From: a virus | IMG/VR virus record: IMGVR_UViG_3300033233_000006 | Coordinates: 62,001 to 126,000 of that record | Length of the DNA stretch: 64,000 nucleotides | Reading direction: 5' to 3' (one strand) | Part shown: in pieces, positions 34,833-42,864 of the stretch | How the letters are laid out: the number at the start of each line of letters is the position of its first letter | Numbering within the stretch: position 1 is the first letter of the stretch | Program-made: the position numbers and the translations under genes | The notes under the pieces: model-generated | Database searches by the model: none | What the model was told of the DNA's origin: nothing | The model's input: only the letters and a program-made list of their open reading frames with translations

Positions 34833-35150
34833 GTGAGGAAGGGCATCATCGGCCTGGCGCTCATCATCGTCATCGCGTGCCACGCGTGCTGCATCGACGA
34901 CAAGAACGTCGATCCGACGAACAACGTGAGCGCCGAGTCCTACCGCGCCTGTGTCGTCAAGGTCCAGTCGAACCTCGTCGGCAACATCATCCCGTCGCTC
35001 CAGGCGATGAAAACCGGTGACCTCGCTTCGCCGAGTCCACAGCACACGGCGAAGTGGTGGGACGCGAAGATCGGACTCATGTCCGACACGGCGACGCTCT
35101 GCTCCGACACGCTCGCCGGCTCGAACGTCGGCACCGGTGGCGGCAAGTGA
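34833..35150 (+). CDS. Small predicted lipoprotein
   Basis: GTG start with GGAGG upstream, 105 residues. The N-terminus MRKGIIGLALIIVIAC is a signal peptide (two basic residues, hydrophobic core, lipobox I-x-A-C-like). The mature part is short with further Cys residues. It overlaps the next gene by four bases. In phages such proteins may be spanin components or superinfection-exclusion factors; neither can be decided from sequence. Confidence 0.65.
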   Translation: MRKGIIGLALIIVIACHACCIDDKNVDPTNNVSAESYRACVVKVQSNLVGNIIPSLQAMKTGDLASPSPQHTAKWWDAKIGLMSDTATLCSDTLAGSNVGTGGGK

Positions 35151-35632
35151 GCGCCGTCGACCAGGAGAAGGCGCGCGTTCTCATGCGGAGCGCGCTCGAA
35201 GCGGCAAAGCCGCAGCTCCTCAATCTCGTCTCGACGGCGAAGGACACGTTCATCGCCTCCTTCGGCAACTGGGTCCAGTCCGCGCACCGGAGCCGACTTG
35301 AGGAGCTGTTCGTCACCTCGGGGCAGGCCAAGATCGCGGTGCTCATGGCAGCGTCCGAAGCGGACGCTCGCGAACAACAGGACATCTTCGAGACGACCAT
35401 CGCCTCGATCGAGACGCTCGGACTCGCCGTCTGGATCACGGCCAAGGCCGAGGCCGTCGCCGCGCTCAAGGCGACGATCAACCAGATCCTCTCGACGATC
35501 GCCGTCGCGGCGGGCGTGGTCCTCAAGATGGCCGTCGAGGCGTTCGTGCCCGGAGTGGGGGCCGTCATCGGCCCGATCGCCGGAGCCGGTGTCACCTTCG
35601 CGCTCAACAGCGCCTTCGGAACGTCGTCGTAG
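35147..35632 (+). CDS. Hypothetical protein with hydrophobic C-terminus, possible membrane/lysis protein
   Basis: GTG at 35147 overlaps the lipoprotein stop. Of 161 residues the first 95 are helical and charged. The end has two hydrophobic segments (QILSTIAVAAGVVLKMAV and VPGVGAVIGPIAGAGVTFAL), consistent with a membrane hairpin. With the adjacent lipoprotein this could be a lysis or exclusion pair, but no holin family was recognised and no endolysin lies next to it. Confidence 0.6.
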   Translation: MSAVDQEKARVLMRSALEAAKPQLLNLVSTAKDTFIASFGNWVQSAHRSRLEELFVTSGQAKIAVLMAASEADAREQQDIFETTIASIETLGLAVWITAKAEAVAALKATINQILSTIAVAAGVVLKMAVEAFVPGVGAVIGPIAGAGVTFALNSAFGTSS

Positions 35633-35651
35633 CTGCGTCCTAGACTGCCCA

Positions 35652-36023
35652 TCAAGCACTTACGGAAATCCTCACACAGTGCTTGACGCCCAGGCTCTCA
35701 TCGCGGTAGAACGTGCCCACTCGATGAGCATCGGGTTGGCGCTGTCGGACTGAACGCTACTCACGTCGATCAAATGCGGGACGCGTCGAAAGGCGCGTTC
35801 AGGAAGTGATCGAAGGTCGTCGACTACGGGTCTCGCGGACCCGGGACGGCGGCTGACGCAACCGATGCGGTTGCGACTGGGTGCGGGGAGCTTCGACGAC
35901 GAGAGGGGAAGGGAAACCGGACCAGCTCGCGCGCGACCCGTCGGCTGTGTCCCTTCGGGACCCGAACCGACAAGGCTCGATGTGCTTCGACTCGGGAGGG
36001 CCGCCAGGGAGACCTGTGCGGCC
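35652..36023 (+). ncRNA. Candidate structured non-coding RNA
   Basis: The 456-base gap 35633-36088 has no convincing gene but many perfect inverted repeats: TCAAGCACT (35652-35660) with AGTGCTTGA (35678-35686); CTCATCG (35697-35703) with CGATGAG (35722-35728); TCGATCA with TGATCGA around 35766-35812 enclosing ACGCG/CGCGT; CGGGTC-TCGCG-GACCCG near 35827; CGCAACCG-ATG-CGGTTGCG near 35857; and GTCCC-TTC-GGGAC near 35948. The series ends in an intrinsic terminator at 35999. Strand is assigned from that terminator. The promoter is not clear. Confidence 0.45.
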
Positions 36024-36030
36024 TTTTCTC
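35999..36030 (+). terminator. Rho-independent terminator
   Basis: GGCCGC-CAGG, loop GAGA (a GNRA tetraloop), CCTG-T-GCGGCC, then TTTTCTC. This is a ten-base-pair stem with one bulge followed by a T tract, between the candidate RNA and the next virion gene. Confidence 0.85.
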
Positions 36031-36088
36031 GTTCTAGGCGCCTGGTGCGCTTCTCTCGCGCAAAGCATAATGGGTTCGGAGTTGATCC

Positions 36089-36793
36089 GTGCCCAACATC
36101 AACCGAGCCGTCGACGCCGGTCTTATTTCGACCTCGGTACCGGCATCGGTGGTGATGTGGCCCGAGCTTACTCCGGCCCCGCACACCAAGCCGAACCAGG
36201 ATGAGCTGTTCGTCTTCCAGTACTGGCCCGAGTCGCTTACCGACACGGAAGCGCCGGACTACGCGGAAAAGAAGATCCCGGGCGGATCGCACCCGCTCTA
36301 CCAGTGGACGGGCGGCACCGGACGCGACATCAGCTTCACGGCCCACTTCACGGCTGAGATCGACATCTCGCCGGCCAGCGACGCGACGCTCGACCAGGTT
36401 CGCCTTCTCCCATCTGGTCGTTACACGGTCGACGTGGCCGCTGCTGTAGCTCGGTTGAAGTCCTTCCTTCGCGGCGATTACCAGGACGGGTCGCTCAACG
36501 CCGCGGCCAAGCCGCCAAAGAAGCTCTACCTCGCCCTGGAGAACACGAAGCTCGGTGGCGATCACGAGGAGATTCTCGTGATTCTCCGCCAAGCTCCGAT
36601 CGTCTACCAGTCGTGGTTCGCCAACGGCTCGCCGCGGGTGGTCGAGGTAGCCTGTTCGTTCTCGGAGTGCGTGCAGCGGAGCAACGCCGACAGCGAGAGC
36701 ACTTCGCAGATCCAGTTCATCGGACGGTCGTCGTTCGAGACGGCTGGGAAGCGCTACAAGTACCGCGGCGCGGTAGATAGGGCGATCGGCTGA
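36089..36793 (+). CDS. Putative baseplate/tail-tip protein, CIS tube protein-like
   Basis: GTG start, 234 residues. Residues about 35-85 contain FVFQYWPESLTDTEAPDYAE, KKIPGGSHPLYQW and GGTGRDISFTAHF. This series (F-x-Y/F-x-PE-S, a P-G-x-S-H-P-L segment, then G-x-G-R-x-I-S-F) is typical of contractile-system tube/baseplate adaptor proteins that carry a LysM-like end. The gene starts a new transcription unit after the terminator. Its precise T4 equivalent is uncertain. Confidence 0.6.
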   Translation: MPNINRAVDAGLISTSVPASVVMWPELTPAPHTKPNQDELFVFQYWPESLTDTEAPDYAEKKIPGGSHPLYQWTGGTGRDISFTAHFTAEIDISPASDATLDQVRLLPSGRYTVDVAAAVARLKSFLRGDYQDGSLNAAAKPPKKLYLALENTKLGGDHEEILVILRQAPIVYQSWFANGSPRVVEVACSFSECVQRSNADSESTSQIQFIGRSSFETAGKRYKYRGAVDRAIG

Positions 36794-37137
36794 TGGGACT
36801 CAACGACGTTGTCGGAACGACCGGACCCGGACCCGGCGGCACGAAGCAGACCTCGGTCCGCAGTTACAGCTTCTACCTCGGCGCGGCGATCCTGGGCGCT
36901 GGCACCTACGCGGACAACAAGAACTCGCTCGTCGACGCCGACGGGACGAACTTCACCTCTCACAGCATCCAGCTCATCAACGACGCCGCGTCGGACATCT
37001 TCTTCTCGTTCGACGGAACGAACGACCACGGGCGGGTGAAGACCGGCGATCCGCCGCTCCAACAGAATTTCCGACGAGAGAAGACCATCTGGCTCCGTGG
37101 CACAGCCGGGGCGGCGTTCCGGCTCTCAGCCTGGTAG
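36793..37137 (+). CDS. Hypothetical virion protein, 114 aa
   Basis: Overlaps the previous stop by one base. The protein is strand-rich (SYSFYLGAAILGAGTYAD, HSIQLINDAASDIFFSFDGT, KTIWLRGTAGAAFRLSAW), a pattern of small beta-sandwich decoration or fibre-adaptor proteins. No family recognised. Confidence 0.65.
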   Translation: MGLNDVVGTTGPGPGGTKQTSVRSYSFYLGAAILGAGTYADNKNSLVDADGTNFTSHSIQLINDAASDIFFSFDGTNDHGRVKTGDPPLQQNFRREKTIWLRGTAGAAFRLSAW

Positions 37138-37171
37138 CCGCGTGCTCCTCGCATCCGGGTGAGGGCTATAG

Positions 37172-37182
37172 GCCCGATGGGC
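37172..37182. repeat. Palindrome GCCCGATGGGC, copy 1
   Basis: An 11-base inverted repeat GCCC-GAT-GGGC in the gap between 37137 and 37216, upstream of the large fibre gene. Two further copies lie at 39642-39667 in another intergenic gap. Possible operator half-site cluster or small hairpin. Confidence 0.4.
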
Positions 37183-37215
37183 GCGACGGGGTAGACTCGT
37201 TCACGGAGGCCCGGG

Positions 37216-39306
37216 ATGCCGTCTCCCACTAAGGCGATTCTCGACTCGCAATCGGACCTCAAGCGGTCGACCGCTCCGTTCGCCGGAGTCGATGTCACCA
37301 ACAAGACCTACGTCGATGCGGCTGTCGCGGCAGCGACGATCCCTGATGCGACGAGCGCCAACGGCGGCGGCGTAAAGGGCAAGGCGACCTTCGACGATCT
37401 CAAGGGTCTCCACGTCACGGCGGGTATTGCCGAGGTCAAGATCGACGGCTCGACCGTCACGTTCAACGGCTCGGGCCAGCTCCAATCCGCCGCCTCGACG
37501 CCGACTGCCACGAGCGCTCCCGGCGGCGGTACGCAAGGCAAGGTCACTGCTGACGAGAACAAGGGTCTCAAGATCGTCGCCGGCATCATGGAGGTCTTCA
37601 ACGACCCGAACGGCGGCCTCCAAAGCTCGCCGACCGGGCACGCCGTCAAGCCCGATCCTACCGGCGGTCTCCAGACGGCGGCGGCTGGTGCCTCGGTCAA
37701 ACCCGACCCAGCCGGCGCTCTTGCAACGAGCGGAGCCGGTCTCGCTGCCGTAGTCGACGGCACGCGGGGTATGCAGATCCTCGCCAACAAGCTCGCCGCC
37801 AAAGTCGATGGCACGTCGATCGACTTCGACGGCAGCGGAAACCTCAAGGTCGTCGGTGGTACCGGCGGCGGCACAACCGGGCTCGTCTCGAATCGCGCAT
37901 CGTTCGCTCGCGCGATCGTCGGCGGTCCGTCGATGCCGCCCTCCACCGTGCTCGGCACACAGACCAGCGCCGACGCCTACCCCGATGGTTCGACAACCGG
38001 CGAACGGTTCGAGTTCACGGTCCCGGACGACTACTTCACCGGCAACCTCGATATCCTGATCGTCTACAAGATGAGTACGGCTGTCGGCGGACCGAACAAC
38101 AAGGTCCGCATCACAACGGCAGCTGAACTCGCCAAGGTCACCGGTCTGATCGACAGCGCGACCTACCCAACAACGGCGCAGACGATCACGACCCCGACCA
38201 CCACGAACATCACGCGCATCATCGCCCTCACGCTCACCAGCGGAACGTTCGAGGCGGGCGATGTGATCACGGTGAGCATCCAGCGCCTCGGAGCCGACGG
38301 ACTCGACCTCCACACCGGCGATTGGCAGGTCATCGCCTACGAGTGGCGGTACACGGCGATCGTCAACTCTCGGCTCGTGACACAGGTCCCGGAGACGTTG
38401 CAGAACGCCGCCGGTGAGAACGCGACGGCGTCGGGAGTCCTCGGATCGCAGACCGATTTCGCCAGCTTTCCGACCACCCCCGACTCCGGTGCGCGGTTCA
38501 CCGGGATCGTGCCCGACAACTGGGACGGCTTCTCCGACTGCTTCATCTCGCTCGTTTACGCGATGTCAACGGCGGTGGGCGGGGCGAACGTCAAGCTGAA
38601 CAAGTACGGCGAGATCGCCGACGTGGGCGGTGGAACGCTGGCGTCGATCCCCTCAACCGACTTCACCTTCTCGCCGCCGGGCGACACCGACATTCACCGG
38701 GTCGTCGTGGGGCAGATCCCAGCCACGCTGCTTACGAAGGGCGACTGGATCACCGCCGTCCTCGCTCGCCGGACCGCCGTGGGCGGCAACCACACCGGCG
38801 CCTTCCGCCTGCTCGCCTTCGAGTTCCTGTTCTCGGTTGCACCGGCGTCGGGTTTCACCCAGAACAACATCACCGAGCGCTACCTCGACAAGCCGGTGTT
38901 CGGAAACATCGTCGGAACGATTACGAATACCGACGCCTACCCGCTCTTCGGTTCGACCTTCGACGAGTTGTTCACGATGTCCTCGACTTCAGCCGCCGGA
39001 CGGGTCGATGCGGCGTTTGCCGGGCGTCTTGGGTCGTTTCAGACGCAGATCACCCAGGTCAGGGTCAACATCATCGGTACCGGTGCGTCACCGCAGTACC
39101 ACTTGAAGGTCTACGCCGAGGGCACTGGGCTCGTCTACGACAGCGGTCTCCAGCCGGCGCCGCTCACGCTTACCGAGCTTCTGGTCACGGGTGGAATGCT
39201 CTCGGCGCAGCCCACCACCATGAAGCGATTCCACGTCGTCGTCGAGTCATTCATCGACGCCGGTGAGTCGGTCGCTGTGAGTTACCCCTTCGTGCGACAG
39301 GAGTAG
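37216..39306 (+). CDS. Tail fibre-like protein with repeated N-terminal and duplicated lectin-like domains
   Basis: 696 residues, GGAGG Shine-Dalgarno 9 bases upstream. The N-terminal 200 residues contain repeats of a short beta unit (VDGSTVTFNGSGQLQ-like; KVDGTSIDFDGSGNLKVVGG; GLQTAAAGASVKPDPAG), as in shafts of phage fibres. Two copies of a domain of about 160 residues follow; both contain Y(K/A)MSTAVGG and GDxIT-VxxxR segments. The last 130 residues form a separate tip. It is unlike the three collagen-type fibres and may be a side fibre. Confidence 0.7.
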   Translation: MPSPTKAILDSQSDLKRSTAPFAGVDVTNKTYVDAAVAAATIPDATSANGGGVKGKATFDDLKGLHVTAGIAEVKIDGSTVTFNGSGQLQSAASTPTATSAPGGGTQGKVTADENKGLKIVAGIMEVFNDPNGGLQSSPTGHAVKPDPTGGLQTAAAGASVKPDPAGALATSGAGLAAVVDGTRGMQILANKLAAKVDGTSIDFDGSGNLKVVGGTGGGTTGLVSNRASFARAIVGGPSMPPSTVLGTQTSADAYPDGSTTGERFEFTVPDDYFTGNLDILIVYKMSTAVGGPNNKVRITTAAELAKVTGLIDSATYPTTAQTITTPTTTNITRIIALTLTSGTFEAGDVITVSIQRLGADGLDLHTGDWQVIAYEWRYTAIVNSRLVTQVPETLQNAAGENATASGVLGSQTDFASFPTTPDSGARFTGIVPDNWDGFSDCFISLVYAMSTAVGGANVKLNKYGEIADVGGGTLASIPSTDFTFSPPGDTDIHRVVVGQIPATLLTKGDWITAVLARRTAVGGNHTGAFRLLAFEFLFSVAPASGFTQNNITERYLDKPVFGNIVGTITNTDAYPLFGSTFDELFTMSSTSAAGRVDAAFAGRLGSFQTQITQVRVNIIGTGASPQYHLKVYAEGTGLVYDSGLQPAPLTLTELLVTGGMLSAQPTTMKRFHVVVESFIDAGESVAVSYPFVRQE

Positions 39307-39308
39307 CC

Positions 39309-39587
39309 GTGGTGTTCAATCTCGATGCACTTATCGAATCTACCGGCGCCGAGCCGAATCGGGACTACTTCACGCCGGCCAACGGGAATCCGCCAACCCC
39401 GGCGCAGACGGTCTTCCTCCTCTCGACCATGCCTCTTGTCCCAGCCCGCGTCATCGGCATCCTGAACGGGGTCGAGTACGGTGAGGGAGTAGCAGCGGGT
39501 GGTTACTTCACCGTATCCGGTTCGACGCTCACCTGGGCCGGGCCCCCCACGCTCGGACCGACTGACGAGTTCGAGGTGATCTACTAG
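39309..39587 (+). CDS. Hypothetical protein, 92 aa
   Basis: GTG start two bases after the fibre stop. Strand-rich sequence (TVFLLSTMPLVPARVIGILNG, YFTVSGSTLTWAGPPTLGPT). The ARVIGILNGVEYG and LTWAGPPTLGPTDEFEVIY pattern resembles small beta domains found at fibre ends. Probably a fibre tip or adaptor. Confidence 0.6.
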   Translation: MVFNLDALIESTGAEPNRDYFTPANGNPPTPAQTVFLLSTMPLVPARVIGILNGVEYGEGVAAGGYFTVSGSTLTWAGPPTLGPTDEFEVIY

Positions 39588-39641
39588 GAGCATCCAGGCC
39601 CTTGCGCGAATCGGGGCCGACCTGCTCGAATAGGAGTAACT

Positions 39642-39667
39642 GCCCGATGGGCGAGTGCCCGATGGGC
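39642..39667. repeat. Palindrome GCCCGATGGGC, copies 2 and 3
   Basis: Two copies (39642-39652 and 39657-39667), 15 bases centre to centre, in the 203-base gap 39588-39790, upstream of the promoter at 39726. The short reading frame that overlaps them (ATG at 39647, 20 codons) is not considered a gene. Confidence 0.45.
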
Positions 39668-39725
39668 CAGGAAGATGATGGGGTACGGAACAGGTTACGG
39701 GCGGGCTAATCTGAGGAATGCTGGC

Positions 39726-39754
39726 TTGACCCCCACAGGCGGTAGACCTAGAAT
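39726..39754 (+). promoter_or_regulatory. Sigma70-type promoter
   Basis: TTGACC (39726-39731), a 17-base spacer and TAGAAT (39749-39754) in the intergenic gap, 36 bases before the ATG of the 39791 gene, which also has AAGGAGAT. This is one of the best promoter matches in the window and probably gives strong late expression. Confidence 0.75.
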
Positions 39755-39790
39755 GACCCGAGTCGAGGCCCCCTCGAAGGAGATAACCAG

Positions 39791-40363
39791 ATGAGCAGCG
39801 TTCTTCGCACTCAGGGAATCAACGTCGCGGCGGCTGTGACCCTCGCCGACGCGGTCGTGACGAGCGTGGACATCCCGCGCCCGCAGACCACGCCCGCGCA
39901 GCCCGCCTACGCCGAGAACTCGGACCACGTCACTTCGCCGACCTTCCTCCGCGAAGAGGAGGCGGGCCACTGCGTCATCGACCTCCCCGCCGTGTTCGTC
40001 GCGGCGACGGTCTTCCTCCGCAAGCTCTCGATCAAGAAGCTCCTGCCGACGGCCCAGAAGGGCTTGCAGGACCCGTCGAGCGCGTTCTTCCCGTCGGGTG
40101 CCCCGACGGACACGACGGTCGTCCGTGACCTCGTCGACACGGGCACGGCGAACACCCTCGCCACGAACGCCGACGCGGTCCGCGACCTCCTCGGCAACCT
40201 CCGGGCCGGCGCCACGGTCAGGTCGTTCCCGGGCATCTCGCTCCGCGCGGGCGAATTCGTCCACATGGAGTTCTTCCAGAGCACGGGCGCCCCGATCGGC
40301 CCGGCGAACATCAACGCCGTCTACAAGCTCGGGCTCAACCAGGGCGACGACGCCAAGCCGTAG
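39791..40363 (+). CDS. Probable abundant virion protein, 190 aa
   Basis: A strong promoter and AAGGAGATAACCAG precede the ATG. Codon use is strikingly uniform (nearly all C/G-ending), typical of highly expressed structural genes. The sequence begins MSSVLRTQGINVAAAVTLAD and has no Cys-rich or enzyme motif; the GASVRSFPG-like and EFVHMEFFQSTGAPIGP segments are strand-rich. A decoration or minor capsid protein is possible. No family recognised. Confidence 0.65.
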   Translation: MSSVLRTQGINVAAAVTLADAVVTSVDIPRPQTTPAQPAYAENSDHVTSPTFLREEEAGHCVIDLPAVFVAATVFLRKLSIKKLLPTAQKGLQDPSSAFFPSGAPTDTTVVRDLVDTGTANTLATNADAVRDLLGNLRAGATVRSFPGISLRAGEFVHMEFFQSTGAPIGPANINAVYKLGLNQGDDAKP

Positions 40364-40453
40364 TAGTCGGCCTTGCTGGGCCGCTCGTAGCAGCCCCGGC
40401 AGACACCACACGGGACGCGGACACCGCAACCCAAGGAACAGGAGACACATCAG

Positions 40454-40912
40454 ATGTACACCGAAGCAAGTATCAAGACCGATGTGGTCGTCGTGGCCCC
40501 CACGACGTTCGCCCTCGGCGCGATCGCCGGGTCGCGAGTCGGCTTCTCCGTCGAGGAGCAGGAGATGCTCACGGAGCTGCACTTCGAGGGCACGATCAGT
40601 CCGACGGTCGCGGACACGGCGATCGACGTGACCTTCTTCCTCGACGGCGTCGACCAGGGCGACCTCGTCGACGGCATCAAGCGCTACACGCCCGGCCTCA
40701 CGACGGGCCTCGGCGCGATCGGCGTGAGCCTCACGCTCAGGAAGCGGATCGCCAAGGGCGAACACAAGGCCGAGCTGCGCGTCCGTGCGGCGGCTGGCAA
40801 CGTGAACGTCCTCGGTCTCCTCCGTCCCGGCAAGATGAGCGCGACGCGGTGGAGCTTCAACTCCGTCAACGCGCCCGCGCAGAACTCGAAGCAGGTCAGC
40901 GGAGCCTACTGA
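40454..40912 (+). CDS. Probable virion protein, 152 aa
   Basis: AGGAGACACATCAG precedes the ATG. Beta-rich sequence: SIKTDVVVVAPTTFALGAIA, VADTAIDVTFFLDGVDQGD, VSLTLRKRIAKGEHKAELRV, AGNVNVLGLLRPGKMSATRW. This looks like a beta-sandwich, as in decoration or fibre-head proteins. Codon use is as uniform as in the preceding gene, suggesting joint high expression. The unit ends at the hairpin at 40951. Confidence 0.65.
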   Translation: MYTEASIKTDVVVVAPTTFALGAIAGSRVGFSVEEQEMLTELHFEGTISPTVADTAIDVTFFLDGVDQGDLVDGIKRYTPGLTTGLGAIGVSLTLRKRIAKGEHKAELRVRAAAGNVNVLGLLRPGKMSATRWSFNSVNAPAQNSKQVSGAY

Positions 40913-40950
40913 GCCAGCTACCCCATCCCCAACTCGAATCGCGCTTGGAC

Positions 40951-40978
40951 CGAGCCAACCTACGGATAGGTTGGCTCG
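40951..40978. terminator. Perfect 12-bp hairpin between convergent genes
   Basis: CGAGCCAACCTA, loop CGGA, TAGGTTGGCTCG. It lies between the rightward virion unit and the leftward 40991 gene, so it can serve both. A long T tract is missing on either side (CTTCCT follows on the plus strand), so its efficiency as an intrinsic terminator is uncertain. Confidence 0.65.
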
Positions 40979-40990
40979 CTTCCTGTACCG

Positions 40991-41575
40991 CTACTTGCCG
41001 TGGAAGCTGCCGGTGGGGCAAACGGACTGGAGTGCCTTCGTGCGGCGTCCGATCTCGCGCGTGTACTTCTTGATCTTGGTCTGGGCGAGCTTGAGCTTCC
41101 GACACCAAAAGACGAGCTTCTCCTCGGCCTTGGCGATGCGCGCCTTCTGGAGATCGGTGCCGACGAGGCGCTCCTTCTTCGGCTCGACCTTGGGCCGGAG
41201 GACAAGCCCCGCGGCCCACGGGCGCAAGGCGTCCCAGTTGAGATGCCGGTCGTTGATCCCCAGGCAGGAGAACTTGACGCCCCATTCGATCGCTGCGCAG
41301 ACGTGGGCGAGCTGCGCCCCCGTAAGCGTTCCGCGCGGGTAGTCACCGGCCTTGGCGAGCGCGGAGACGGCGTCGTCACCGAACTTCTCGGAGACGCCGA
41401 CCTTGAGCGTGAAGCCGCGATCGCTTGCCCCGCCTATCGCGGCCTTGGTTCGCCCGCGGAAGGTCTTCACCTTCACAACCCTCTTGCGAAGGGAGGCACC
41501 TTCCGCGCGCGCACACGCGAACACAAGCGCGCGCACGTCGTCGCCGTCCCACCGCGAGTCATTGACGAGTCTCAT
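40991..41575 (-). CDS. Hypothetical protein, 194 aa
   Basis: Last gene of a three-gene leftward operon; its ATG overlaps the stop of the previous gene by four bases. It starts MRLVNDSRWDGDDVRALVF. The C-terminal third (KKERLVGTDLQKARIAKAEE onward) is a basic helical, probably coiled-coil, region. FSCLGINDRHLNWDALRPWA is a notable central segment. No family recognised. It belongs to the non-structural genes, to judge by operon mates. Confidence 0.7.
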   Translation of the reverse strand: MRLVNDSRWDGDDVRALVFACARAEGASLRKRVVKVKTFRGRTKAAIGGASDRGFTLKVGVSEKFGDDAVSALAKAGDYPRGTLTGAQLAHVCAAIEWGVKFSCLGINDRHLNWDALRPWAAGLVLRPKVEPKKERLVGTDLQKARIAKAEEKLVFWCRKLKLAQTKIKKYTREIGRRTKALQSVCPTGSFHGK

Positions 41576-42087
41576 GCCTTCTTTTTGCCTTCGGGCGCCA
41601 GGGTGCCCTCGGCGTAGAGCTTTCCGAACTGCTCCCGCCACGAGACGAAGTTGGTCGCGGCGAATGCCGACGCCTCCTCTTTCGCGTCCGTCTGGGCATC
41701 GGTGGCGACGGCGGGCGTTCCAGCTGCCTCGCGGATCGGGCCGCTCGGGTCCCTCGCGAACTCCTTGACGACCTCGGTCGGCACCTCGACGACCCTTCCC
41801 GACTCGGTCGTCGTTTCCGTCACCTCGGTCTTGGCCGGCGCGCTCTGCCCGAGGCAGATGGCGCGAATCCGGTCGAGCGCCTGTCCCATGCGCCCACCCT
41901 CGCCGTGCGAGTCGAGAATTGCGGCGATCGCCTGGGACTCGGGCGTGTTGGGCTCGACCACGAAGGCGACCTCCTGCGCCCGGATCTTGGCTCCGGCCTC
42001 GACCTTGGCGACCAGATCGAGCCGAGCGCCGAGCTTGGCCTTGAGCGTGTCGAACGTGTTGCGCGTCGTACGGATCATCTCGGACAT
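41572..42087 (-). CDS. Hypothetical protein, 171 aa
   Basis: Middle gene of the leftward operon, with AAGGAGA before its ATG. N-terminal half helical (MSEMIRTTRNTFDTLKAKLG, ALDRIRAICLGQSAPAKTEV); C-terminal half is acidic, Thr/Glu/Ala-rich and probably disordered. No family recognised. Confidence 0.7.
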   Translation of the reverse strand: MSEMIRTTRNTFDTLKAKLGARLDLVAKVEAGAKIRAQEVAFVVEPNTPESQAIAAILDSHGEGGRMGQALDRIRAICLGQSAPAKTEVTETTTESGRVVEVPTEVVKEFARDPSGPIREAAGTPAVATDAQTDAKEEASAFAATNFVSWREQFGKLYAEGTLAPEGKKKA

Positions 42088-42096
42088 GGTCTCTCC

Positions 42097-42663
42097 TTAG
42101 TTCCCTTCTTCGTCGAGTGCGGCGATCTTCTCGACCACCGTGGGCTCGACGCTCACCATCTTGATACCCATCTCTGCGGCACAGGTCGGCCCCAGGCCGG
42201 TAGCGATCGACTCCGGGACTTTGAGATCGCGGCTGCAACGCCCACAAAGACCGACATGCCAGATGCGGACCTTGTGGGCGTTGGACTTCTTGGCGCGAAG
42301 GTCGCGCAGTATGTCGCCGAACAGGTTGACGTTCTCGGCGGTCGCGAGCTGGTTCTTCGCCGTGCCCTTGGTCGTGCGAAACGACTGCGGGTCGATCACG
42401 CCGAGGTAGATCGGCTTCGTGTCGCCGATCGCGCCCTTCACGAGCGAGACGAACCAGAAGTCGAACCGCTTGACGATCGTTTCGACCTTCCGCCCCGGGT
42501 GCTTCGGATCGTCCACGAGCCCGCGCTCGACCTTCTGCTCGACGAAGTAGGTGTGGCGCACGCCGTCGGCGATCTGCTCCAGGGTGACGTAGCACCGGCC
42601 AGCGAGCAGGAACGCGAGCGTCGTATCGTTGTGCTGGAGAATGTGCTGTTCGTGCTTCGCCAT
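42097..42663 (-). CDS. Hypothetical protein with DUF6011-like zinc motif
   Basis: First gene of the leftward operon, start ATG at 42663 (GGGAAG upstream), 188 residues. The C-terminal region has HVGLCGRCSRDLKVPESIAT followed by GLGPTCAAEMG, that is C-x2-C ... P-x-S-I-x-x-G-h-G-P-x-C, the pattern of the DUF6011 zinc-binding family common in phages. The N-terminal part (LAFLLAGRCYVTLEQIADGV) is unassigned. A copy of the TGCAACTCC-N11-GTGTT element lies 22 bases before the start. Confidence 0.7.
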   Translation of the reverse strand: MAKHEQHILQHNDTTLAFLLAGRCYVTLEQIADGVRHTYFVEQKVERGLVDDPKHPGRKVETIVKRFDFWFVSLVKGAIGDTKPIYLGVIDPQSFRTTKGTAKNQLATAENVNLFGDILRDLRAKKSNAHKVRIWHVGLCGRCSRDLKVPESIATGLGPTCAAEMGIKMVSVEPTVVEKIAALDEEGN

Positions 42664-42685
42664 GTTCGCTTCCCTTCGACTCGTC

Positions 42686-42710
42686 AACACCCGACCACGG
42701 AGGAGTTGCA
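42686..42710 (-). promoter_or_regulatory. Bipartite element TGCAACTCC-N11-GTGTT, copy 1
   Basis: On the minus strand, TGCAACTCC (42710-42702), 11 bases, GTGTT (42690-42686), then TGACGAGTCG. It lies 22 bases upstream of the leftward operon start. See the other copies at 42820, 44988, 47751, 57192 and 60842. Confidence 0.6.
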
Positions 42711-42819
42711 GGTCGCGAGTTGAATCTCTCAAAGCGTTCTACCCCGGCCCCCTAAGAGTAGAACGGGTGAGTCGAAGGAACCTGACAGAGAGGTAGAACG
42801 GTGGAGTGGAAGTAAGGGA

Positions 42820-42844
42820 TGCAACTCCTCGGCGTTCATGTGTG
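42820..42844 (+). promoter_or_regulatory. Bipartite element TGCAACTCC-N11-GTGTG, copy 2
   Basis: TGCAACTCC (42820-42828), 11 bases, GTGTG (42840-42844), 20 bases before the preferred GTG start at 42865. With copy 1 on the opposite strand it makes the 201-base gap 42664-42864 a divergent control region. The gap also holds TAGAAC boxes at 42755 and near 42804 (plus strand) and one on the minus strand near 42735. Confidence 0.6.
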
Positions 42845-42864
42845 AGGAGAGCGGAGGTCTCACA

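Noticed and set aside
36050-36090. CATAAT at 36067 as a -10 box for the 36089 gene.
   Set aside because: No acceptable -35 box at 16-18 bases upstream; kept out of the feature list.
35865-36204. Short rightward frames in the 35.6-36.1 kb gap.
   Set aside because: No ribosome-binding site, odd composition, and they run through the terminator; the stretch looks like RNA structure.
40991-42595. Single leftward 534-codon reading frame.
   Set aside because: It covers three genes in one operon. Start signals, overlaps and codon pattern support three separate leftward genes in two frames; most of the long frame is a GC-rich shadow.
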